Position numbers and translations under genes: made by a program
Shown: piece by piece, positions 41,840 to 53,590 of the stretch
Numbering within the stretch: position 1 is the first letter of the stretch
How the letters are laid out: each line of letters opens with the position of its first letter
The notes under the pieces: generated by a model
What the model was told of the DNA's origin: nothing
Seen by the model: the letters and a program-made list of their open reading frames with translations, nothing else
Database searches by the model: none
Source of the DNA: Epiperipatus broadwayi
Lineage: Eukaryota > Onychophora > Udeonychophora > Euonychophora > Peripatidae
Assembly: GCA_028023455.1 (NCBI GenBank)
Contig: JAQFVV010006294.1
Coordinates: forward strand, 1,446,001 to 1,510,000
DNA: 64,000 bases
Direction: 5' to 3'

Positions 41840-44800
41840 GGATATTTTATATTATTTTTATATTACATACAGAAATATTATTTATTTATACTAAACTAAA
41901 TAAAATATAGTATAGGGATTTTAAAGGATATCACCTTTGCACCAATCTAGGATCATCATCAATTGGATGCCCATAAACACTAATATAACACTTTTATATA
42001 ACAGACCATTATGCATGAATCTAGCTCAGAAAACACAAGCTCTATAACTATTACTGTGAGCAAGAGATGCTGCAACATATAATATTCTAAAAACTATTTG
42101 TAAATGAGTAAGTTCACTGGAATAATATTAAAAATGAAATATCAGTTTATTAACAACAACAAAAATGAAATTAAGGTCTGAAGAATATAGCTATACTCAT
42201 ATAAATTAAGCCTTCTGAGTTTGATTAATATACAAAAAAAGAAATATGCTATCACATTATGATTTACATATATGTTCCAATAGGTTTACATAAAACACCT
42301 ATATATCAGTGCACAGAGTGACACAATTTTATTAACATATTTGAATTGTCATAAATCTATAAATAAAATTCTTTTTATAATATATAATTAATGACAAATT
42401 TAACATATATGTGAGTGCATATGGAAAAATGAGTGTGCATATGGGAAAATGTGCGCACACTGATGTTTATATCATATATGTTATTTTAATTTGTCAAAAT
42501 AATAAAATTATTAAAATATATTTTTCACAATTAATTTCCTATTGAAAGTATACATAAAATTCACATATATGTGTGTATATATCAAAAAATAATATGAAGC
42601 AGTTATTAAATTCTTTGATGGTCTTTCATAAAAGTTTTCTTTTTTAAAAAAAATATCAATCTTTGACTGGTTAATTTTGATTAATTATAAATGACTTAAA
42701 AAAAATATTCCAGCAAGTTCCTTTGTTTTCCAATCTAGAAATGCTTTAGGAATCTACTTTTTCTTTTACAAAATATAAAATTGTCCATGAATTCTTTATT
42801 TTTAGATCTTTAACTTTTACTTTTAAATTAGATTTTAAATATCTTTTTTTTTCAGTAAATGATTTAAAATATTATTCTCTCTATATATATCATTACTCAC
42901 CAGCTGTGCTTCATATATATATATATATATTATAATGGTATGCACCATCTCAATGAGATAAGTTAAGACAGTCACATCTCACTATAATCAGATTTAAGGT
43001 CTTCATATAGGATGCTATGAATTATGTGATTTAATTTGAATATAAAACTATATCTCTACACCACATCAAATCAATCTTCACCTTAACTGATTTAACTGTT
43101 ATGCTCAGATTTCAAACTCAGGGCAGTTTAACAATTGACTCTGTTCAGGGGTTCTTATCAATATATTAGAGTAATATTAATAAATCTCACTAGCTCTTTA
43201 AAATGGGTTCATGGAGTTAATATAATAATCAATAAAGATTCTATATTAAATGTTTGATCTTATCTTATAAAATCAAATAAATAAAATAAATTAAAAACTT
43301 CATTTAGTTTAATATAAAACATAACAATTATTTATTTAACAAATAAATGATTAAAACTTAATAATATATAAGAATTATTTATATATCTACTATCTTATAT
43401 TTAAAATATAAATATATTCTATTTACCCATTGTAGATATATTTTCTTAATTTATAACACTACATGATTTAATAGTTGAAAAGATCGTGAATAAAGATTTT
43501 ATAACTTATATAATGTATATATATATATCTAAATATTAAGATTACTATATTAAAACTATCATATAGTAATTAGATTATACAAATAATAATTTAATTATTT
43601 GTATGTAATATTTTCATTCGTTAAAATGATTATATGTAATTTATGATCATTAATACAAAAAAAAATATATAAATATATTTCATACCAATGTTAATCATCT
43701 ATCCAGCTATAATAAACAATGGTTATTAAACTATTTGAATTAGTACAAACAAAGTAGTGTCACATCATAAAAAAAATGTAAATTGAAGAATAATTTAATT
43801 TCTTAACTCTAAATTCACTTTATCCCTTAAATATATGTATATGCCTTTCCCATGTTAATATTCCTTATCCCATATCTAAATTTTTATTAAATATAAAAAA
43901 ATTAAAATATTTTAAATTATTGATCTTTTCTTATTCATTTCTTCAATGAAATGAATTTAATGATAAAGGAAATGAGATTAATGTTCATCAATTGTAATTT
44001 TTAAGAATGGTATTTATAAAAGTTAATGCAATAGTCCTAGATGTTCCTGGAATTTGCGAATTAAAATTCTTCAAAGATAAAATTCTTAATTCCTTGGTTA
44101 TTATGCATTGAAGATAATATGAGATCTCAAGTTGATGTTTAGTTTCCTCCTTGCATACAGACAGCATCTTCTTTTTTACACAATTCTTTTATTAACAATT
44201 ATAATTCCATTTCAAAGATATAGCTTATATATAATTTTAAAGGCATTTGGCAAAAGTTGTTACTCACATATATATATTTGATTAGACGAGCACATTTTAT
44301 ATATCCTACAATAAAATTGGTGTCCTATTCACTTTGCATTTTTACTTGAAGTTTTTGTAAAATGTTTTTTTAAAACGATCTTATATTTAGAACTCTAACT
44401 AGAATGATCTTTATAGAATACTAAAATATATTCAAATTAAGTAATTAAGAAATCACTTTTCTTTAAGAAATATTAGAAATTTCTTCTAATAAGCTTTCTT
44501 ATTAAATCATTCAAAAAATATTAATCTTATCCTATATACTGTTCTTTAAATTGAACACAGTATAAGTCCTTGTGAGAATTTTGCTGAAAGAATAGAATCT
44601 TTAATCTTCCCATAAATTATTTGATTTTTCCTATTTATAGTTGCATGAGCTTGCTAAAGCATATCATATTATATATTGTGATATTACAATTCTACATTAA
44701 ATCATTGAGTTAATTTCATTCCTTTAATTCATTGATAAATTGCATTTGAACTTAAAGGTTATCACCCAGTTAATTGTCTTTATTAATGAATTAGTATTTC

Positions 44801-45000
44801 AACAATGGTTTTTCATTTTAAAGAATGAAAAATACTAATTTACTATGTTACATATTTATTTTCATAAATATAATAGAAATAAAAATATAATATATATATA
44901 TTGATTATATGTATGTGTGAGTAATGTATACTCATACAATATATATGTTTGTTTATGTTTCTCTGCATATAGATAAATCAGCATATGTATGAACTAATTC
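41840..45000. other. AT-rich sequence, no gene recognised
   Basis: Contains TA-rich patches near 42918 and 43520 and scattered short repeats. No exon with protein-like composition was found on either strand. Confidence 0.35.
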
Positions 45001-45030
45001 TTCAGTCAGCTGATGAATTCTCTTGGTAAG

Positions 45031-45259
45031 ATGATCCCTTTTAAACACTAGACTGGTTTATTGTCCTAATCAGGCTTGCAGTGATATCCATTTAGTCTGG
45101 AATTGGATAGACTTCAAAAAAGCATCAAATACATATTTTGTACAGGCTAATGAACACAGAGCCAACCCTATCCTTCATGTGAATCAAAACTCCAATATTG
45201 TTCTATTAGCAGCTGGATCCACTGACCCTTGCCTTCAGTTATTTCTTCATGGCAGTTGA
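45031..45259 (+). pseudogene. unassigned open frame in a less AT-rich island
   Basis: The plus strand is open for about 75 codons without an ATG near its start, ending TGA at about 45257-45259. It reads RLVYCPNQACSDIHLVWNWI, then later PILHVNQNSNIVLLAAGS and CLQLFLHGS. Composition is protein-like. Neither end has a convincing splice site, and I recognise no family. It could be an exon, a decayed transposon ORF or chance in a GC-richer patch. Confidence 0.25.
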
Positions 45260-48200
45260 CATAATCTGTCCAACTCTTGGAATTCCTGAGAATTACTTAG
45301 AATCATCCTTTAATCTTTTTTCAACCCTTTTATAGTCACGATGTGGGGAAAAAATACATTAGTTAAAAATATTTTTCCTATCTTGATTGAAAAAAATTAA
45401 TGACTCTTTTCAATTTATTTTAATCCTTTGAAAACAACTTTGTGGAATTTTATCAAAATATGTTACAGAAACTTTACTTTTAAAAAAGATTTCTAAAATA
45501 GATAGTGGAATTTTATAATTATCAGTATATCTATTTTAACATAAAAACATATTTGTTTTAATTACAAAATCAAAATTAATCAAATATTAATTACACCTTT
45601 TTAAATGTTTAATTTATTCAAAATTATTTAATCTTTACTATTATTCCAGTGTAACAGAGAAAATATCTACAAAAAAATTGTCTGTGTTTATTTCTATTTT
45701 GCCTTTCAACTTTACATATATATGTGCACACACACTATTATGTTATTGTATGCCATAAAACCCATAACGGTTTCAATAAATTGTTTTATAACTTAGTGTA
45801 TTACTTTTAATACATGTACAAGTGAAGTGTTACAATTTTATGAATATCTTTTTATTAATAAAATATGATTTTTATTATATAATCATCCAAATATAATTTA
45901 AATTATATATTAAAATGAGTTTAAGATCTCAATCAAGATATTTTTTGTTGTTGTTTTGCATTAATTTTCTTTCACTTATTTGAGAATATTTGATTTATAC
46001 CCTATTTAAGTTTGATTGATTGAGGAAGCTTGTAAAATATGACCACACTAGAGGTAATCAAACTCTTATCATTATAATATATAATGATGTTAGTTGTATT
46101 CTTACTGCTGTCTGTGATAATTCTACCAGTTGTTTACATTGTTAACAACATTCTCAGAGCTATATTCTCTAATGAGTTCACAGATTCTTAATATTACATA
46201 TCTTTTAATTAACACAACAGGCCATAATTATCAATTGTAGCAGCTGGCATAATAACAACCATTCTAAAAACTAATTCAGAATCAGTAAAGAACTTGGCAA
46301 GGACATATTTTTAATCTTGGTTTTCTTTTCTACTTTAAGAATTTCAAATCATGGTATCAAAGCATAAACTAGAGAAAAAATATAAGTGGATCCTTCTTTA
46401 ATATGTTTAGTCTAAATAAACAAATGCCTCTCTTATTTATTATTTTATTCAAAGATGTTAAAAAACAATTTACCTTCATTTAAAATATCTACCTATTAAA
46501 ACAAGGTAATTAATATTGATCTTTTTACTATAATTGAAAAAAAAGTTTTATCATTTTATAATACTATCCATCTAACCAGAAAAATCAAAAACCATTTTAA
46601 AAGATGAGAGTAGTATAATGAAAATTACATTACAGAAATATTATTCATTATTGGTTAATCTCTAATATAATGAATGATTAATATAAATTATTAATATTTT
46701 AAAGACAGGTCAGTCTCCCCAGATGCTTTCCAAATTATGCAACCAATGATGGCCAAAACATTATTTGAACTTTTCTGAATGATAGCTGAACAAAGACCAA
46801 ATAACTTATATTTATTAATTTAAACAAGATTTTTTATCATTAAAATAATCAATTGCATGTATTTATTATCAAACAAATATAAGATATAATAAAAATTATA
46901 TGTTTGCAAATTTAATTCTTTCTTAAATAAAACAGTTATTTCATTTAAATATACAATAATATTTAAAATGATTCGCTATAATAACAATCATTTCCTATAT
47001 ATAAACATAGACCTGTATATACATACCATTGTTGCAGTTTTTTTTTTTCTTCAGATGATCTTACATCAGCAAAAAATACTTTTCATTATTAGTAAAAAAA
47101 TATTTTCATTTATTTTCTTAAAAATACATAGTGTTATGAAGCCGAATTATCTGAAAAATACAATTTGCATAATTTATAAAAATAAATAAATAAATGTTTA
47201 GCATATATGCATACACACAGATTACAATCACATATTCGTGTACCATAAACTACACAACAATTGCAATACTGATTAACTGATAAAAGTATTGTCTACACAA
47301 TATATATTAAAATCTGTAATTAAGATGATAGATTTAAAATAACAGATTAATTTTCAGAATGTCAGATTAAGAAAGCCAGCATCTGAAAATACTTTGGTCA
47401 TTACATGAAGTTTGATGTGTATAAACGTGTTGATTTTTAATTGAAAAGTTTTAAATATATATATTTACTATTTTATCAGTGTTAAATTATATAATTAACT
47501 TTTTAAGATTTATATTTCAATTTGTCCTTATAAAAATCATTCATTTTTATTTGATGAAAAGATAATTTTTTCTGTATCTTTTCTTTTTTTTGACAGACTC
47601 TTACAATTACTTTTTTTTCATTATTAATATATAAATAAAAAATTTCAATACATTAAATTTTATTTGTTTTCAGTAAAATATTAATCAAATAGTTGTTATT
47701 TCAAAGTAGCAATTAGTTTAGCAAATGCAAAAATGTTAGGTAGATTCAACTTTATCTTTATTATTGTTCTTAGAAAGGTATTCAGCTTTTTAACTAATGT
47801 TATATGTTGTTTAGGCATAATCTTGATAAAGTAATGGCTTATATCATTCACAATATAATATTCATTCTCTTTCATAAACTTAGAACACAAACATATTCAG
47901 CAAAGAATTATTGATATATAAAAATTGTTGAAGTATATTCACTACTCTTAAAATATTAATTCATTTTTTTTATACTTTTTTCATATAGGGGTAATTTTGA
48001 TTATTCAATCTAAACAATTTAAGCCTAAATTTTAAAGACTTAGTATCCTTCTTATCTGAAATATATTTATTAATAACTTTGAAACTAACCATTAATAGCA
48101 CATCACAGTACAATAATTGATACAAAATATAAGGCAACAATTTATAACTGAAAAATAATATGGGAGAACTCAGCAATATAAAAGCAGAAAATATGTCTCT

Positions 48201-49119
48201 TGCCAAGACACACACTAACAAACTTGTGTTGAAAAATATTTCATTTTAACATAACAATATGCCAATTATGGGCAATTTGGATCTCTAAAAATCAAATGTA
48301 AAACAATACAATATACACAGACCCATATTTTTTTCTTATTGTTGTGTCTATATCCGTAACAAATAATTTCTGTAAATTTAATATTTATACTGTGATTCAC
48401 CTTTATTTACAGTGCATTTAATGTCATGTGATATTTTTTCATTTTATCAAATAAATGTATTTCCAGCACATTAATAATGAAAGAATCATTGTATTATTCT
48501 ATTTATTAGCACAACTTTTTTTTTCTTTTTGTAATAGTTCAGTGGCAGTTTATCTATTAATTCCCAGAAAAATAAAAAAATTCAGCCAATCAGTTGAATG
48601 ATACTGCTATTCTTTCAGCCTGCTATTTAAATACTCAAATGTCATTCTTCTGAGCAACAGATCTAAATAATTATGCTGCTATCTATCTTAACTTCTAATA
48701 AATTGCTATTATAGACATTTCTGCATTAATACTTCTCCAACAGGAATATCAGTCAAATTTATATCCTAAAAATTAAGAGACTCAGTATTTATAGAAATAT
48801 GGCACTAGCTAATAGTAAAGGCACATCATATTACAATTGCTCCGTTTGTTTTTATTGTCTGCATATAAATGCTTATATATTTAAATAAATTTTCCTGAGA
48901 CTTTTATCCTTTAATTGATAAGTTAAATATTTATTTACTAATCTAATTCTGGATAGCTAGACAGACAGGATTTCCTATCTGAATAACAATTCCAAGCCTG
49001 CTTACGAATGGAAAAAGTTTCTGCAATATACCTAACCAAAACTTAAAATCCATACTATAGGCTTGGCAAATAAATGCATTCTTAACTATGCCAGATGTTT
49101 CAATTTAGACAAAAATCAC
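45260..49119. other. AT-rich sequence, no gene recognised
   Basis: Short open stretches with splice-like ends occur (for example near 46710-46790 and 48720-48755, minus strand), but none is long or family-like enough to call. The 48600-49100 stretch reads like a decayed coding repeat on the minus strand. Confidence 0.3.
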
Positions 49120-49266
49120 TTTTCATGAGCTATTGCTGATATGTTAATTGCACTTATATACTTATAAGAATGTGACAAATCTTCACTTTCACCATTAGTA
49201 TTGACATAATGCCCATTTGCATTCAGTAACTCCTCAGCACCTTCTATTATATCAATATTTATTATT
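49120..49266 (-). CDS. possible exon or decayed coding remnant
   Basis: Minus strand, open for 48 residues between a moderate acceptor (AAAAATTCAG) and a weak donor (AAAA|GTGATT). It reads IEGAEELLNANGHYVNTNGE and later YISAINISAIAHE. ELLNANGHYVN followed by AINISAIAHE is loosely ankyrin-like. The phases (1 nt in, 2 nt left over) do not match the phase-0 exons. Just downstream, another frame is open for 50 codons (SGIVKNAFICQAY...), which suggests a decayed repeat. Both readings stay open. Confidence 0.3.
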
Positions 49267-50204
49267 CTGAATTTTTAATTACTAGATTAATCATCATTGT
49301 TAATTAATGGTTTGTCTTTACATTTATGATTCTAATCACATTTGCTAAACAAAATTACTATAAGACAAGACTTTCAAATTTTTTTACAAAAGCATAAATT
49401 TAATACGTTACTCAAGATCTGATATATGAACTTAAATTGTTTTAGTATCTATAAAAATATTTTAATATTTTAAAAATAAAAATAATTAATTGTAGTTCCT
49501 AGATATATAATATCATGGAGCATGGGTAAAAAGAGATCAACAATTAAATGGAGATTATCATATGTGCATAAAATGTTAATAGATATATCTTTTGATATTT
49601 ATTAAATTTAAAAGTCAGTATCTAAGATAAAAATAAAAATAAATCTGTTTTAATAAACAGTGATTAATGTGACTGACTAATAGTTTTACTAAGGCAGTTT
49701 CAAACTACTGGAGAATGACTGTTGTACCTAAAAAATATGACATTAGATAGTCATGTAAGTAGGTGATCTTAATGAATTATTAAACCATATTAAGTTCTTT
49801 AAATATTTCTTAATTTTTATTCTCATACTAAAAATGTGTACTTTTAAATCATTCCATAAATTTTAAGTTCCTTTGTATATTATTAATTAAATTTTGTTGG
49901 GTGAGGCTTCAATAAAATGTAATTCCTTAATTATTCAGAAGTAAATAAGATTTCCACAATTATTTATTTGTATATATGAAGTACATTAAAAAAAACAACA
50001 ACAATAATAACTCAATCGTGTACAATAAAGTTGAATAAGCTGAAACATACAATTTAAATCTATGACTAAAATCATCATTCTGCATTCCAGCCTTAGGCCT
50101 TTTAGCTGTTGATATTTAAGATGCCACCCATCTATCTGAAAGTAAATATAGTTTCTACTCATTAAACTACTATGTTAATTAGAAGCTGAAGATAGGCATG
50201 TAAG
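49267..50204. other. AT-rich sequence, no gene recognised
   Basis: No feature is supported here. Confidence 0.35.
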
Positions 50205-50490
50205 AGATGTGATATGTTGGACTATTTCCATCATTTATGAGTGAATGTTCAATGTATAGAACATTTTAAACTTTCCAAATACAAACAACTTGTTAGTAAT
50301 AACACACAAATAGACAATACAGGTTAGTAATTACACAATGTTTCGAGTAGTATTATTCTCCAATCTTCTTCAGGTGTTGCTGGCCTATATGCACAGTGAC
50401 AATATTCGCTTAGAAGTTGAACTTGCACCTTTAGATTCTTGAATATCGAAGTTAAAGCAAACGCTTTACCATCTGAGCTATTACTGAGTA
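50205..50490 (-). mobile_element. tRNA-derived retroposon (family B)
   Basis: Minus strand: a tRNA-like head (50412-50487), a ~40-bp linker, a CTGAAGA...GAAAC motif (50340-50373), then the AT-rich tail ending in the terminal sequence that is inverted in the other copy (9706-10026). The tail word agatgtgatatgttggacta is shared. No clear target duplication was found. Pol III transcription from the internal promoter and retroposition by a partner element are the expected mode for such SINEs. Confidence 0.65.
50412..50487 (-). ncRNA. tRNA-like SINE head with Pol III boxes
   Basis: Minus strand TAGCTCAGATGG fits box A (TRGYNNARNGG) and AAGTTCAACTTC fits box B loosely (GGTTCGANTCC). Spacing between them (about 45 nt) is tRNA-like. 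It does not fold as a full tRNA by eye and lacks a clean acceptor stem, so it is a SINE promoter, not a tRNA gene. Confidence 0.6.
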
Positions 50491-52469
50491 ATAATACTTG
50501 GTTGTCTATACAATAATAGCTTTCAAATATCTGCAGTTTTTTATAGGTACAATGGAAATAGTCCATTCTGAATAGGTAATAAGTCCAACAATAGTGTGAT
50601 TTAAGCCTACTCATTTCTACTCACATTTAACTTTTAATGTGAATGGCAGAAAATGTAGTTGATGAGCTAATTTTATTTAGTTGCAGTTGGAATAATAGAA
50701 CCTTGTACTAGCAAAATGTTCTCTAAAAACTTTTGGATACTTACTCTTTGATGCTTGATTTAACTATGGAATAGTCCAGTGACTTGGTCTATTAAGTTCC
50801 TTGGTGGACACTAACAGTGATAAATACATTTTTATTAATGCCTCCCCCCACCAAATGAATTAAATACAAAACTTATATTTTACACAGATATTAAAAATAA
50901 AAAAAATGTTACTTTTTGTGTCACTCAAATATTTTGAGCAAAGCTGAAAATATTTCATTCACATAAAAAAAAAAACAATTATAAATAATATTAAAGGACA
51001 AGTGAAACCTACATGCTATGAAGCCATTAAATTTGAAAGTAAAATTAGAAGTGAATTTGTATTGATTTACATTTAATCATTTAAATCTGGATGCTAATAA
51101 ATAAATACTCCTTAACTTATTTTTGTTTTGTAATATTTGTTATACAGTTGTGGACTCATGAGTCAGATTCCTGAATCAATTCTCAGCTAGGAAAAATAAA
51201 AAAAAAATTTCTTAGGTCAATTAAATGAAATTATTAGACTCGCCAATCATATCAATTGACCTCCCAAGCAAACAACTGATGATGCAACTTTTTTTATATT
51301 CAAGTAAAGCCAATTTTATGATTATATCTTTGCATTAATTAAAGTCAGTATTTTTGTATAAAATATATTCATAATAATAAAAAATCATGTTCCATTTTAA
51401 ATATGTTTTTATATTAAAAATCTAGCTTTAAACTTTTTTAAAAAAAATAAAATTACATCATAAAGTTAATTTTAATGATGAAGCATTAGCTCAAAACAAA
51501 ATAAGATGTTTGAACATTAAATATTTTGTATTCAAATAAACTTCAAGCTCCTTAATTCTACTAGCAGACTTCATTTTTTTTTTTCAACTTTACTTACATT
51601 TTCCCAATGTATATATTAAATTGATTTACTAAAGTAAAAACATTAATGGGGAAATTTTTAATAATATCATAACATTTTTTGGCAAGTTGAACTCTTTTGG
51701 CATTATAGTAATCAATTCATAACAAGGACACTTAATTTTTTTGAAATGTATTCCTTTAATTTCTCAAAACTTTATATGAAATTTATAATCAGATTTGTAG
51801 TTAACTTTGCTGTTGCCTCACAGATTCTCAAAATATTAAAATATTCAAATTCTGGCTAATATGGAAATTTTTTAATGAATATGATCATCCCAACTCCAAA
51901 ACAAAAGAAAAGAAGAAAGACAACGAATAAAAATTAAAAATGAATTACACAATAACTATAATAAACCAATCCAAGAGTAACAAATACTTCTTTTATTTAT
52001 TTGGTATCTTGTGTTGCTGTCTTCAAACTTCTGCAGAAAATATTTCTGTCTGGAGGAATCAATACTTTGTCTAATTTATTGCTCTACAATATATTCTATC
52101 CTGTCATATCTTCTAAATGGAAATTAATCAATATTGCAATTTTTAGTATCATTGAGATCATTATTATAACCAAAATTTATATCCATCTAGAAAACGCTCA
52201 AATTCACTACAAAATATTTTTTTGGAAAGCGTGATATTATTCATTTGTTTCATATATATATATATCTAATCCCTCACATATATGCTTTTATGTTTATTAA
52301 ATATAAACAAGAATAAAATTATTTATTGTAAGCTTGACTATCCAAGGAATATCAAAAGATAACGTGTTGACTGTTTTCTGTGATGTGCTCATTAAGACTA
52401 ATTTTTGGCCAAAAGCTAAAACAGGTCTGGAGATCTAAATATAGCACTAATCATTGAATATTAATTTTT
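50491..52469. other. AT-rich sequence, no gene recognised
   Basis: A 77-codon plus-strand ORF at 52001-52234 has no family resemblance and composition expected from AT-rich sequence. A consensus GTAAGT on the minus strand near 50742 lacks a long open exon. Confidence 0.35.
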
Positions 52470-52938
52470 ACTCAAGATTATAATAGAGCTTCTGGAATAG
52501 AGATATTGAAAGCAAACAGAAAGATCTATGATTCATTACAATTGCATCTAACATACCACTTGCCATTATGATAATATTTTCAGAATATTATGATGTATCT
52601 TTAAATGAAAATTGATTACTCAAGATTATAATAGAGATTCTGGAATAGAGATATTGAAAGCAAGCAGAAAGATCTGTGATACTATTTAGTAGATTCAATG
52701 TAATTACATCTAACATACTAATTGCTATTATGATCATATTTTCAGAATATTATTATATAACTTTAAATGAAAATTGATTACTCAAGATTATAATAGAGTT
52801 TCTGGAACAAAGATGTTGAAAGCAAGCAGAAAGATCTGTGATCCTATTTAGTAGATTCAATACAATTGCATGTAACAGATCTATTACTATTATGATCATA
52901 TTTTCAGAATATTATGATGTATCTTTAAATGAAAATTT
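52470..52938. repeat. minisatellite: three tandem units of about 148-161 bp
   Basis: Units begin at about 52470, 52618 and 52779 with actcaagattataatagag. Each continues through gatattgaaagca, cagaaagatctgtgat and attttcagaatatta. Units 2 and 3 carry ctatttagtagattcaat, absent from unit 1. Similarity is roughly 85-90% by eye. No ORF or ribozyme core is present. Confidence 0.85.
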
Positions 52939-53307
52939 TCCCACTAGTTCTATTTTACCGTATAAAGCTAAAAACTAAAAAAACACTGCAATTTTTCACA
53001 GCATTATTTCTACTGATAATTAGAAACCAATCATCCTGAACCTAAAACATTACCTCAAAACCAAGATTCTCTTTGGGTTTTAACAAAGTATTACTTAAAA
53101 GTGAAATAAATTATTTTGATTAAGAATATTTGGCTTAACAATTTATAACATTATAACAAATTAATTATTAACATGAAAAAATTTCACAAGTCATACTTTG
53201 TGATCCAAGCTAATTAATGCAGTATAGATAAATTGATCAGCTTTTACCTTTACAATAATATATTTTGTATATAAATATCTGATAAATATATCGTAACCTA
53301 AGAAAAC
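52939..53307. other. AT-rich sequence, no feature
   Basis: I see nothing supported here. Confidence 0.4.
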
Positions 53308-53590
53308 AAATGAGAAGGGGGGGGGGGGTAAAGAATATGAAAGAAGACAGGAAATAAAGAAAAGAGGATGGAAGGGAGAAAATGTGAGAGAGAAGAGGGA
53401 AAGGAATCTAAAACGAAAGAGAGTGTGAAATGAGAATGGAGAAGAGAAAAGGAAAGAAGAGAGTAGACGAAGAGAGGGAGAGAAATGAGGTATAGAAGAG
53501 GAGGGGGAGAGACAGAAGGAAAGGAGAGAGAGAGAAAAAAGGAAAGGAGGGAGAGAAAAGGAGAAGGGGAAAGATAAAAATAAATAAATC
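53308..53590. repeat. ~280-bp polypurine tract with a G run
   Basis: The plus strand is almost entirely A and G: a G run at about 53317-53328, then gaagg, gagag and gaaag mixtures to 53590, with only scattered T and C. The long minus-strand ORF across it (Ser/Phe/Leu/Pro-rich) is a by-product of the composition. Such tracts can form intramolecular triplexes and stall polymerases. Confidence 0.85.

Noticed and set aside
45010-45035. CTGATGA at 45010 as a hammerhead core
   Set aside because: No stem II hairpin and no GAAA follows at the right distance.
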